Positions 1 to 13,100 of a stretch of 64,000 nt of DNA are shown here, in pieces. The stretch covers positions 44,543,001-44,607,000 of the forward strand of contig NC_092523.1 of assembly GCF_037038585.1 (NCBI RefSeq), in the 5' to 3' direction. This stretch comes from Patagioenas fasciata. Its lineage: Eukaryota > Chordata > Aves > Columbiformes > Columbidae. How positions within the stretch are numbered: position 1 is the first letter of the stretch; each line of letters starts with the position of its first letter. A program made the translations under genes and the position numbers. The notes under the pieces are model-generated. The model was not told where the DNA came from. It searched no databases and saw only the letters and a list, made by a program, of their open reading frames with translations.

Positions 1-2119
1 GAAAAACAAAGTAATTGATTCCATCGTACATCAGCAATAAACCTACTTTCATTCCCCACCTTCTCTCAAAACATGCCATTAATAGATACAAGACTGTAAA
101 CTTAAAGACAACCTAGGGATAAGTGACCGAATTATACTAATCATCTCGTACGGTTTCTTCTGAGGGAGTCAGAGTAATTTTAATAATGTTCATATTTTTC
201 TCAATAGATGTGTGTTAATTAATATTAGACAGGCTGTTGCTGCTATATAAGCTTTGTCCACAGAAGTATTTCTTGCTGTTTCATCACATACTAAGTAATA
301 TATAAGGTATTAATACTTGCAATTAAATAATCACTTGCATTCCCCAGACTTGATTTTGTCTCAACTATTGTACAATCCACACGAGACAGGAAGTCTGGAA
401 CTTTATTACATTTCCTACTAGTTTTGAAGCAAACTGTTTTGTTTTACAGTAGCAATACTGTTCCATACTTTAGGTGGAACAAATATTTAAGTCCCAGATT
501 TGTAAAACATGCATGCTTCTCCATATGACCCAGGTTAATACACTGAAGCAGTACCTCAGCTTTTAAGAATTTGATGGCTGACCCCAATGTGTAAAGTACT
601 GCATAAAGAAGTAGCCTCTGCCTCAACAAGTTTCAGTAAAAAGCTCATAAAAGAGTACAGATAACTGAATAACATTTCTGCAGACAAAAAAATTTCCTTA
701 GATTTCAGTGTTCAGTGCAATTTTTGTTAACGTAACACAAAATCCCAGCAACTGGCAGTTACTTGTCCACATCCTGCTGCATCCACATGATAAGTACAAC
801 ATCCAGCCCACAGGTACTAGAACAACCATCAAATCTGTTTCATAAGAAGTCATACCATAGCAAGGCCTTTACTTCTACTGAACTGGTTGTTTTGTTAAGT
901 GCTCCTTATCTCTCAATCCGCAATGAATTAAGCTGTGTGTATTAGACAATGAGTGTCGAGGATGTCTCTACATAATGTGTTCTAAGAATATTAATTACAG
1001 AAGGGACACAAACAGGAGAATAGGTAATGCTGCCTAATTCAATACTGTATCAAGCATGTTGAAAAAAAATTGAAAGTGTGCAAATGGTTCACATACTTCA
1101 CAAGCTGATAAGAGGAATATTACCCTAACAATGCACCTTTAGTGTTGCCAAAGGACATGCTTGGAGGGAAGATATATAAAAATGTACATTCATTCTATCA
1201 ATGTCAGAACCAACTGCAATTCTCTAGCTTGTTGAAATGTACCCAACAAGTATTAGCCACAGATTTACAGAGATTAGTCCCACCCACAGATACACCCCAT
1301 ACAAATCTAATAGTCTCCACAATTTCCTTCCTTTCAATGCTGGAGATTCCAGTGATTAAAAAAAGAATGTTTGAGACCTATATTTTAAATTATTTTTAAC
1401 TTCCTTATGATTGTATTTTAAGCGTGAGACATTTCTAGAGTTTTGTTAGAAAGACTTAAATCTAAATAGAGCATTTTGTTGTTTCTCTTGGCAATGAACT
1501 AATTTTTAGATCTGGAAGTAACACCTGTCAAGCATTTTAAAGCTAAATGAGATACAGCTGATAACAGCTTTAGCCATGACATTTTAACCCAGTCTTCTGC
1601 ATACTACTGAAAATAATGAATCTAACATCTGGAAAAAAAAAACTACAGATTTGACATTGAATTATTGTCAGCTTTTATTACTGGTGATGCTATTGGGTGA
1701 TCCTTATTACTTGAAATGCCTTCTTTGGTAAAAACACAAATGGATCACTTTCCATACATGTTATGACATGTATTCCTTACTTTTCCACCATACAGAATAT
1801 AAAACCAACACACTCCTGCCTTCAAAACTGTTTGCATTCTATATAGACCTAAGATCATATGTATGCTCCTTTCTTGGCATCTCAAATATTTCTGCTGGAG
1901 ACACACAACATATCAGTCATTCTCATTCAGCAGTACACACACATCAAATGTTTCAAAAATCATCAGCAGCACAACTGTATATTAAGAAAAACTCCACACA
2001 CCAGTGGTTTGCCCACATCACTTGGCAATGTCCCTTTAATATTAATACACAGAGAAGTAAAACTTTTTCATAAATTTGTTCAAGTATGTGGAACATGTAA
2101 AATGCATAAGAATCAATAT
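1..2119. other. Downstream flank or extended 3'UTR
   Basis: AT-rich sequence with no coding exon, RNA gene or recognisable mobile element. It contains the two extra poly(A) candidates noted separately and may belong to a longer RAPGEF2 3'UTR isoform. Confidence 0.5.
377..407 (-). terminator. Candidate distal poly(A) signal
   Basis: AATAAA at 407-402 on the minus strand is followed about 14 nt later by the GU-rich TGTCTCGTGTGG, a good cleavage/polyadenylation layout. If used, it would give a 3'UTR of about 3.7 kb. A further AATAAA lies at 1679-1674 with weaker surroundings. Confidence 0.35.
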
Positions 2120-2138
2120 GGACTTCATTAATGTTATA

Positions 2139-2148
2139 TTTATTTATT
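2139..2148 (-). terminator. Candidate poly(A) signal (overlapping AATAAA pair)
   Basis: Minus strand reads AATAAATAAA, two overlapping canonical hexamers about 1.96 kb past the stop codon. The resulting 3'UTR length is in the range I expect for this gene. Downstream GU content is modest. Confidence 0.5.
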
Positions 2149-2224
2149 TTCCAGCTTCATACAAACTGGATGTAGAAGCATAAACATAGTACATTTCTAC
2201 CATTTTCAACAAAAATATAACCAA

Positions 2225-2232
2225 TATGTACA
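2225..2232 (-). promoter_or_regulatory. Candidate Pumilio element in the 3'UTR
   Basis: Minus strand reads TGTACATA, which fits the TGTANATA Pumilio-binding consensus, about 80 nt before the proximal poly(A) signal. An 8-mer with one free base occurs often by chance; only conservation would make it meaningful. Confidence 0.25.
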
Positions 2233-3122
2233 ATTATTGTATTAAAAATACAAAAGGGATACAGACTCCACCAATGTCTTTCTAAAAGACATACAGGTAC
2301 AAGTAGTATCAAAAGTATGAGGAAATCACCAGTTAATTGTACATTCTGCACTTGACATCACAGAGCGAACTGAGTTTAGCAGTCCTATGGTCTACAATTA
2401 CTTAATGCTTATATAACATTTGTGCAACTTGTGATAGAGCTAGAATTTTGTATTTCTATATGCACGAGGTCCATAGCCTTGAGAATAAAACTGGCAAATA
2501 ATGCATATTACATGTAAAATTACAAATGCATAATCGACAATGTGATATATAAGCAAATAGACAAAAGCTATGATTACAGAAGAGAGAATTAAATAAAGCA
2601 CTGACATTTGTTTGATACAGTGAAAAAACACTGCAATTTGATCTTTAAAAGTTGAAGCTATTTACGTTTATCTACTGATCAATATGATCAGCTGAGTTCA
2701 ATGGAAAAAAAAAAAAAATCCAAGACCAGCAGTTCCTCACATTTGAGTACTACTCGGATTGGCAGCCTTCACTTCTCCGGAGTCTGTGCAAAAACAACAC
2801 AAAAATAGAGGGGAGGGTCATTTCAGTCATTATAGGGTTAATAGCAGCTGTGAGCAGGTGGTTGCTACACATTGGCCTTCTCTACACATGCAGTGTTTCC
2901 ATGAAGCCATTAACAGTTGTGACTATTTCCGCATTGCAAAGGCTGGCAAATCTAAACGTGTTATTTTTCATTACTTAAAGGCTCGTTTATCCCCTAATGC
3001 CAAAGTCAATAGATGGAGGTTATTAGATCAGTGTTAACAGCTGACACAAGCTGTGACATCCCAACTTGCCTTCACTGCAATGTTATCCAGTTAATTTTTC
3101 TTTTAATAGAACTACTATAGAG

Positions 3123-3152
3123 TAAAAAAAAAATAAAATATATATATATATA
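3123..3152. repeat. A-run plus (TA)n in the 3'UTR
   Basis: Poly(A) followed by ATATATATATATA on the + strand; in the mRNA this is (UA)n followed by a U run. Confidence 0.85.
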
Positions 3153-4103
3153 ACTTAAACATGGGGTTGCCATCTGTCTCATTAGAATGGGAGGGACACT
3201 TGCAGTATGCCATCCTGTATTCTACAAGGCACAGGTATGAGAGACACAGTGTCCTCTCCTGTCACCGGCCAGTTGCAAGCACATTTCTGCATTCACACTA
3301 GACCTGGCTGGGGATGCCATTAATTCTAACGTTTACAAATTTTTGAAGATTCCAGGGTGGGGCACATTAAGAGTGAAGTGAGACTGTCAAGGAAAGGCTG
3401 CATCCCGCAAATTCTGCCTTCCCATCTGCCCTGCTCCGCCATGTGATAGCAATATTCCTTCCAGGAGCTCAGGCTAGCAACCCTACTTACAGGCATGAAA
3501 TAATACTGTAATTACTAAGCAGATGCAATATTTGATCTCCGAAACGCAAACATACAAAATCGTAACAAAGGCATTGTAAACAAGCAAATAAGCACTGCCT
3601 CCTTGAAGGATTTCAATGCATTTTTCTCTTTGTACGTTAAAGGCCCAATGTAATTTGACAACTAGCTTATCTCATTATCCCAATGAGACTAAGTGCTAGG
3701 ATTGTGATTAAAATCTAAAAGGAAGATTAAAAAATAACCCTTCCAGGCATTGGGAAGTGCAGCCAGAGTTAATCATCCCGATGTGATGATCTTGGAATTT
3801 GGAATGATACTGTGTGATGTGGCAGACAGCGACAGTGGTAGCTTGGAGATTGCTGCACTGTGCATTTCAAGCAACACAGTTTGAAAAGTGCCAGGGCGAT
3901 TTCTTCACAGTATTTCACATGCAAGGGGAGAGGGGACAGATGGGGGAGGGGCAGAGGAAGAAGCCCCATGCTGCTTTAAGGCAGGGAAGGAGGCAAATAG
4001 GTCCACCATCCTTTAACTATAGTTCCAAGGCTCCTATTCTAGGGACGTCTTCTTGTGCTCTCCTTTAAGGTGGCTCACTCTGGATCCAGAAAAGCCCCAA
4101 GTC

Positions 4104-4129
4104 TTAGACAGCAGAAACTTGTTCATCTT
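4104..4129 (-). CDS. RAPGEF2: RAPGEF2 exon V23: terminal coding exon, PDZ ligand
   Basis: Only 26 coding nt: the last two bases of a Glu codon, then DEQVSAV and TAA (4106-4104). The C-terminal S-A-V is a class I PDZ-binding motif (S/T-x-V). Acceptor TTTGCAG|AA. The sequence equals the end of the mammalian protein as I recall it, and it fixes the gene's 3' coding boundary. Confidence 0.94.
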
Positions 4130-7100
4130 CTGCAAACACAACAGGATAGGGGAAAATAGAATTTAGTTCATATCGAACAAGACTGCTACTAAATGAAACA
4201 ATCTGTACTATGCTCACCTGATGTCCATTCATTGTATTAGGTATATATTTTAAACCTATCTTAATATCTGTACATTTCAGGTCTCATGAGAAGTATGCTT
4301 TTGTAATTTTGCTCCTGAAGAAAATAGGGTGATTGCTATAACTGAGCTAAGTGCAGTTCCTCAGCCCAAGGAACACAACAGCTACTCCTAGACATCCAAT
4401 AGCTTCATTAAGCCATCTTAGATTTTCCCCTGAATATACCTGTGATTTATTTAAATTAAGATTGCATAAAACTTGAGTGCAGTTTTAGTCATCATTGGTA
4501 GAAATAAAATTATCTGTTATGGTAATTCTCAAAGTTTGAGGCAATTTAATAGAGGTAGGCTTCATTTTTTCCATCACGTTCAACTGCAGAGTTCATCCTG
4601 CACATAAAACCTTAGTAACTAAACAGGGAGGGAAGTAGAACATTAGCCTTTCTATCATTAAGCAAAACAAAGCATTCAAACATGTAATTTGGGAATTGCC
4701 TTGCCTAAATTTTGAGCACCTAGCCCTAAAGATGCAATCCAGCTATGCTTTCACTCCACAGAAGAACAGAAAGACTATGTCTACATAGTCTTTTTATCAT
4801 TATAGCTGAGCTAAAGCATAAGATACAGATACACTGGGGCAAGCGAGGCAGCAAAAGGGTAGTGGGCTTGTTATGTGAAGCAGTTGGTGTGGATGACCAA
4901 GTGTCCACAATGTAAGAGTTTCAGGTAGAATGCAAGTGACCATCCAAATAAACCTGAACAATGATGCTCTATGGGGTGGATGGGCAGGTATTCTATAGAC
5001 CAGGATACTTTTTCAACCATTAAACACATGGTTAGTGCCAAACATTAGGTATGCTGGAGGCTTCAAGGCAGCCACGTTCATACCTAGTAAACATAGGCAC
5101 CTCCAGAGAAGCTGCCTAAGCCAACTGCTTGGTTGTCCAAGATTTAGGTGGACCTACATTCTAAATTTTAAATTATATTTAGGATGAACTGAATTCCTCC
5201 CCTTCCAAAAAGTTAACAAATAGCAAGTTATGAAAGATGGAAGAGAGCACAAATTATGGCAAGGATTTCTATGGCAGAACACATTTGTGTAATTTGCTTT
5301 ACGTCTGTGCAAGCGTTGACTGTTTTTGCATGCAGCACACTCAAAATCTAATAGTTAGAAATTTACCATCTTCCTCTGTGGAAAACCCTTGAGATGGATA
5401 GTGAGCGAGACGGGGATCTGACTCATTTGGTTTATGCCACTGAGGTTTGTTCGCAGGCCTGCCAGCTGAATGGCCATGTGACTGCTGCTGTGGAGCTGAT
5501 GTCCCATGAGTCTCACATGTCCGTGCCACCATTCTAGACCTCTGAAGTGCTATGTTGTAATCTGGAGGCTTTCTGGTTGGATGAGAACCACCTTCGGCAA
5601 ACTCAGCAATTGGTATTCCTACATAACCAGGAGGAGTTGGAGGCGGTTCCCGATATCGACCTTCTTTTCGTGCTGCAGGAAAAACAACAGGTTATTATAA
5701 GAGATACTAAGAGGAAAACTGCTCAAAGGAAAATAAACAGTGAAAGTTAAATATGTATAAACCAACTCAACAGCTCAGGAGGAGAAAATCTAAAGGACAA
5801 AAGTTAAATACTATATGGTAGACAACAAGGTCCTGTAAAATAAACCATGCAAGAAAGCATAGAATACACAACACACACAGGATATATCTATTCTTTCAGT
5901 AGTGACACATTAGTCTAATAAAATTCAGCAAATTACATGGGAACTCGCTCAAACTTAGCAACTGAAGGTGTTCCATCAACTGTATAGAATAAAACATACA
6001 CTGATCAAAGTAATATGGAAGACAAATGGCAACCATCAGGAATACTGGCATCTCCTCAAGCATGTGACTACTGTAATCCAGAAGATGGGTTTTGTACCTA
6101 AGAGCTGTTAAACTCTTTTGTTTTTAGCATCTTTCAGAGGAAAAAAAGCAGCACCTGATACATTACTTCCTCCTACAGATCTTACCACTTAATGAGACAT
6201 AAGTTACATTTCCAAAAGGTAGAAAAGTGGGTTTCATCTTCATACTTTCTGTATGCATTACTGTCCACTGCTCTTTCAGTTGTATTCTCTGCAAAATTAC
6301 AACTAGAAGTATGCCCATATGAACAATGATTGACAAAACCTAACTCTGGGCATATTTCAAAGTTCTCTCTTGCAGAGAACTTCAAGGGAGGAAGCAGCAA
6401 TTAAGAATGTTAAGCATCTGCAGGGACACACAAGCAAATAGGGCTGACTCTGTTTTGGAGTTACGTGCTTAAAGAACTCAGTTGGGGCTTTGATACTGAA
6501 CACCTTCTATGGGTCTAGCCCTTTAACATATGACCACTTCACTTAGAGTATAAAGGCAAATATAGCAGGAAATACCATTGACAAAGACCATTTACTCTCC
6601 AGCTTGTCATACACCATATATTCTTGAGCAAGTGGTGATGACAACATCACTCTGCATTACCCAGCATGGAATTGACTAAAAGGGAAGCACAAGCTTAAAA
6701 TGGACTTGCAGTTCTTGGATGCGAGCTTTTATAGACTAAAAAGAAAGTGTTGGTAATACAACAAAACCAAAAGAGTTTCCAATAGAAACTAAGTATTTTT
6801 TTGGACCAACTATTCTAACTGAGCAATGCAGCACGAAGACATCTCTGAGAAATTTTATTCAAAGATTTCTGAAAAGTAAGCCTGATGCAAAAGAAATTCT
6901 GTAGAAAAATTCTACTGAAATACTGCAAGAGCTCAACTTCTATTCAGTGCAAAAGAACCATCTAAAAATAGTGGCTTCTGTTGGAGTGAGGTGCAGAGTT
7001 ACATTTGCAGGATAATTAGCCAATAGTATCAAAGTGCATGAAGTGTGTGGCTTAAACTTTCAGATTCTCTTTCACATTCTCTAAAGTCTCAAAAAATGTA

Positions 7101-10100
7101 GTGGAAAGCACAGCCTTGGAGGCAAGTTTGGACATGCTCTTTCCACATTTTGGTGGAAAACAAGGGCTCCAAATAGTAAAATCAGAGAGCAGCATGAATC
7201 AGAACGTGGAGTCCTGAACTGAACAGCTCCCTCCTCTTCATAGTTCAGGGATTCAGATCTGCACCCCAGTTTGAGGCAACGGGCCACTGCTAAGCAATAT
7301 ACTTAGGTAGAAAATGGAAAAGCAGTTTATCACAGTGGTCTCAGCATGACCTCAATCTGGCAGACTACTTCAGCTGTATCAGCGCAAAACGGCTTTTAGA
7401 TATTTTTTTCTTGTTAACCTGAAGAAAGGCAAAGTGAGGGGGAATGAAAAAGGCAAAAATGCAGAGGTCTTGGATGGCCCAAGGACTGGGATAAGTAACA
7501 GGAAGAGTAAGAGAAAAATGGTAAGTACTGCCAGAGACACCTTCCTATTAATTTCTATATTATCTGTCTTTTGTTGAATGATTAAAATGTATTTCAGCTC
7601 CAGTTTCTTAGGAATCACTTCAGTTTCAGCAGTCCAAAGAAACATCTCAGTTGGTAGTTAAGCATAAAGTGACACCATTTTCAGAAGTAAGAAATATTCT
7701 GAATTATCAAGCAAGTCGTACAGATGTATAAAGTAAAAGGCTTCTAAAAAAATCAGGCCACATTCATTAAGATATCTAAATATAGAATGTGGAGCCTTAC
7801 TGTGAAGAGAAATTCACATTTATGAACAGACATCTAAATACATCAACCTCTCAAAACACTGTCCAGTAGTGGAGCTATTTTTTTTATGTATGGCAGGCTC
7901 TCTTAAAACACAAAAAAGCCGCCAGAACTGAGAATCAACAATAAGTGATATTTTGCCTAGCAATAAATGCACCATTAAAGAATAAAATTTGAGAGACTGC
8001 AAAATGTTTGGTTTTGCCTTAAAAATGGAAAAATCAAACCAGACAAAAAAAAAAGCAATTTTAGAACAATATGAAGAACCATGAGCAAATTAATTAAAAT
8101 ACTTGATGGTAAACAAAACTTAACTTACCAATGAGCCCCTTTGTACTACTTGATGATACTGCTATATGAGTGGACACGGGAGCTGGCTTTGACTCCTCTG
8201 CTGGTACAGATGTTATGCTACTGGTTTCAGCTTCAGTTGAAACATCCTTCCCACCCCTCCGCTTTATGGTACCTGTATCACCTTCCGAGTCCTCTCCCCA
8301 GTATCCTGTTGAGGATGCCCAGCTTGCTCTGGACTGTGCTTGATCAAGGCCCTCCCTGCCTTGACTTTGCCTGCCATACTTTGTGCCATGATCAGGGAAC
8401 ATTAGCTGGTCCATATGACTGCCCGAGGCCCACAGTCCTGCCCCATCGCCTGAACTATCGAAATGAGCATGTCCAAAAGGCAGAGTCTCCCAGCTTCTCT
8501 GGTGCTGTATTGTTTGTATGTTGTCATGAGAACCACTCGAACAAGAAGTCCAGCTACCACGGCCACTGTCAGCTGCATCAAGCGAAGCTCTGTCCCCCTG
8601 ATCCTGTGATAGCTCTTCTGTACTAGGAGAGGAAAGCACAGTTGCTCCAGCATACAGGCCTCTGGTTTCTGACAGTGGTGCATATGAGCTAGATGCACAT
8701 TGACAAGGGAAAAAAAAACAAAAATCCAGTGTTGGAATTGAGGATCATTGACAGGACACATGAAGAATTCAACAATCAAGAGAAAAGGAAACATATTGAA
8801 GAGTTGGACTAGATGACCTTTAAAAGGCCCCTTCCAACCCAAAGAACTCTGCAATTCAGCAGTTTGATTTTGAGAATAGAGCACTTTCCTTTCGAGCTCA
8901 TTCTCAACAAAACAAAACAACAAGTAGCACTGGACAGATTTCCTAATGAAACGTAACACTTCAGTGGAGTCATTTCAAAAGGTAAAATCTTAACTTTGCA
9001 GCAGCCCTTTAAGACAGGCAAACTGCATTGACATATATAAAGGGGAACAGACTGATAGATAGGGTTCCTACTGCTTTTCCAGCCATGCAAAGCAAAGGAT
9101 CAAAATTGGGAAACTGAGTTTTAGCAGGACGCAGCTGGTATTCAGTTAGGTTTCAGCTTTTCAGATTTTTTTGTCTGCTTATGAAACTCTGAAAGCCAAC
9201 TTTTCAACATTTCTTGCAAATGGAAACGTATTTTAACCTTAATTTTGAGAACACATGGCACTTTGTAAAGCAAGTATACTCTCCATAGCCTTTCAGCAAT
9301 TAAGTAAGCCTGACACTATCCCTCACATAACAGCAGAGAGAACTGACAAAGTGCCACTTTTGTTTATCAGCTACCCAGGCTCCTGAGATTTGTCCTTCCA
9401 GGACAGCTTGCTGTGCAGACTGGAACCCTGCTCTTCCAAATCTTTAAGACATCTGATTAAAGAGTTTGCATAACCTGGGATTCCCAAAGCTAAAGTACAC
9501 CAGTTCCGGAACAGACCTGCCATCCACAGACCCCACAGGATTAAAAACCCTGAAACCATTCAGAGGACTGAAGCATCCAAATAACAGCTCAGAGAAGTAA
9601 GTGGAGACTAAATAGGAGCCGGAGCTGTAATTATTTTCAGACCAGGGCTCACTGCTAGAGGTTTACAGAACTCCTCACAGCACTATCTTCCCCACCATTA
9701 CAGAAGTTAATTACCTAGAAAATTACCTAGAAAACCAGCAGCCTAATGTGAATCTTAGCTTCCAATTATTGTTGACGAGAAGAAGGCAAATATTTTTGAG
9801 TTAGATAAATATGTACTTTTTTATGAAACAGACTGGAAAATTACTAGCTATTTCTGTTCTCAGCTTGATCACTGAATAATTGCATGAATAATTTCTCATC
9901 TAAATCAGCTAATCCCACTCTAGAAAACAGGTTAGGATACTAGTCTGCCATAAAGAGGATAAACTACAGGCACTACTAACTCCTCAGATGATGAAGTCTA
10001 CAGAGGCAGTCTTACTGCTGTAGACCTCATCACACACTTGTCAGAAAATGGAGCATCACCACAAAACACAACATTGGAATAGTAGTTTTAAAGAGCAGAG

Positions 10101-13100
10101 GAGAAAAAAAAAAATATTTGAGAGAGATACAGGGAAAGTTACATGAACAAATATACAGACACATGCCATATACACACTATATGAAAGCATAATATAAGTA
10201 AGCACAAATAAAATTCCTACCCTAAGCTGTATTGATCTGGTTCAATCATGATTCTTCTATCAATCCTTCCCACACCAAGATTTGTCTCCACGATGCTGAC
10301 AGAATGCCTCTGTCTCCTCTCATCATGCAGGGAGACTGGCATAGAGTCAAAAGAGGAATTGCTGACAATACTAGATCTGGAAGAAATTTCGCTGTGACCA
10401 GAATCTGAAAAGTTATCCACCGTGCCACTAGGAGCCAAAGTATAGCCTGTAAAGGGAATGTCACATTAATCAGACTCTCTGAGAAGATTTGTCAGTTATT
10501 GCCAGGCAGCTGGCAATACTGCTACCACAGTACCTCAAAACTACCATTACATTTACACAGAAGCAGCACTGCAAAAGACAAAGATACATAGCAGAACTGT
10601 GTAACACCGTGTATTCTGTCTCTTAATAAGAGGTTTAAGACTGGGAACATGCACTACTCATTTAGAAACCAAGTGCTCGCTTTCCTTCCTCTCTGCTGTC
10701 CACCCTCAAATTATTTTTGAGCGCATCATGGTACTTGCATCCCTTCATTATGAAATCTCACTTCTCAAAAAACTGCCTGTACATAAACATCATCACCAAG
10801 ATTGAAATGAAAGAGATGCTTTAGACAAGATTCATGCTTAAAGCAATTCAAGAGACCCCCTCCCACAGTTTCTGTGTTCTGCAAAGCTACACTTCAGCAA
10901 TGAACAGTGGACACAACATGAAGCACAGATGTCTGCACCGACTATTACCCCTCTTGCCTGAGACAGGGACTGAAGTGTTTTTTAGTAAAGTTTAAAAAAC
11001 CATATTCGAGATTTTCAGGCTCTCTTTGTGGTCCTTGGCTAACTAATTGCATTCCAAAAAGACAATATTCTATAGCATATATTAACAAAATTATACTGTA
11101 ATTTGGTGGTAGCATTGACACTGCCAGACTGAGATAAAAATCTGCAAACCATTAAATGTCACACTGGCAAATTCATTTTTTGTTTTAGTTTAAACAAAGT
11201 TGGGTTGAATGTTCTTGCCAGCTAAGTTAAAGATCATTAAACAACATAAAAGTACAAGTAACTGCAGTTTTCATTTTTTGCTTTCAATCTACATGTGTCA
11301 AGATTACAATTTATCCTAATTCACTTGCTGTAAACACAGAATTAATGCTGCCAGATTTGCCTGAAAGAACATACCATTTTTGCCTGAAAGAGCATACCAT
11401 TTGCTTCACAACACTATCAAGCCAAGGATTTTTTAATATTTATAATCATATTTACAGTTTGTTTTTTGCAAAAAATAAAGTACTCTTCCCCACTATGAGC
11501 CAATACAGAATCTCAATTCCTTTTTAAATAAATGCGCGGGCCTCATCCAATTTATATAAATTCACTCTTTGTAAACACAGTGTTCGGGAGAAATTATATT
11601 TTAAGATATCAGGATGATTTCAAGTCCTTGTAAGTCTTCTCTACATAACACCCTCCTCCATCTGACCTTAGTAAAGATCACTTCAATAGAGATTTCGCAT
11701 AGACATTTTTACTTTCTTGCCATATTCATCTTTCCTCTTTTCAGATAACTGGAGGTATTTTTTCCCCTTTTGTTTCCATAAGCCCCACCCATCCTGGAGG
11801 TCCTCGGTGAATTGTTATTCTTGTTACTGTTCTCACTTCCAAGAGGAGAGAAGGAACTGGTGAGATCCTTTAGTCAGGAGCCATAAGGCCTCAACTGATC
11901 GGCACTGCCGCCTACCACATTAAGAAAAGGGCTTAGCTATTCATTTGATAAGAAAGTAGATAAAAGTGATAGTCACATAAGCTTCAAATCCTTCTCTAAA
12001 CTGTACAGGGATGGTAAAGTTATTGCTACAGCGAAATCTCCAACACACTCATCTCTTTAGCATTCTGAATTTCTGTTATGGGCACTCAACCTTAATATAT
12101 ATGTTTTATACAATTTATATAATTTTACATTATGTAACTGTTAAACTGAATGTTTATGAGATTCTGAAGAGAAGAACTGATAAGTTATCAGCAATACAAC
12201 TAGGCTGTCACACTTCCAAAGAGACTTGTTTTGATTGAACTATGGTAAATGCCACCATTCCTTTTTGTAAATTTATAACCAGAAAATGTACAATGATAAA
12301 AACAAATCGGATTTAAAAAAAAAACCCTTTAAGGTACTAAATTCACTTTAAAAAATAACTCTACAAAGTCATTCAAAAAGAACTCACTCAAGGAACCTCT
12401 AATGTGTAACATCAGTCCTCAAATATCCATATATACTGTTCGAATATTTCATCAGGCTGCTATAGTAAAATGTTGTGTGTTAGTGATTTGAATCCCAAAT
12501 ATCTTAAGCCTGCCTGTCATACGTAGGTCACATCCCATAGAGATGCATGATCCAGCAAACAATACCTTTAATAGGGGAATGTGCTCAATGTGGTACAAAG
12601 ATTTTAAATTTCAATCTGCACATCCCTCCTACTGGCAGGAAACACTGACGATGGGAATATTTTTGTCAGAAGCAGCTGCAATGACAGTGACCTAATGCAT
12701 CAAATCCTGTATCAAATCAGGTTACCTTTCCTGGCCTTTGCTAACCAGGTGACTTTCAGATACCCCTGAAATCAGGTTCCCGGCTGTCCTTCCAGGTATC
12801 CCCACTGTGCACTACACTTCCTGCCCTCTTGCTGACCATCTGTGACAAAAACAGGAGCGGCAGTAATTTCTCCTGAGTGTTCAAATTCTCTCTCAGAAAT
12901 TTCCAAAGCTTCAGGAAACAGAACGAGAAATATTACACGTCTAATACCTTTCCTTGGAGAGCTCTGTGGTGAAGTGGGAGGAGAAGACAGCTGTGAAGAT
13001 GCACTTGATATTGTGTCTTCAGACTGCTTCTTGTGACGGTCCAAACTTCCTTCTTCAGATAATGAAAGAATTTTCTTTAAAGCTTGTGGAGAGTTAATGC

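Larger units (their letters stand above)
2120..4103 (-). other. RAPGEF2: RAPGEF2 3' untranslated region (proximal estimate)
   Basis: About 2 kb follow the stop codon without further coding signal. The lower end is set by overlapping AATAAATAAA signals at 2148-2139. Short open frames here (such as 3769-3969 minus) show no family resemblance. The exact end is inferred; transcripts could extend further to the distal signals. Confidence 0.6.
8689..12947 (-). other. RAPGEF2: Introns V20-V21 (8689-10220) and V19-V20 (10447-12947)
   Basis: Unique intron sequence apart from a short CR1 tail at 8799-8850. No additional exon is recognised. Confidence 0.85.

Noticed and set aside
8141..8626. 161-codon open frame on the + strand
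   Set aside because: It lies exactly antisense to RAPGEF2 exon V21 and has no protein-family character. The minus-strand frame is the coding one.
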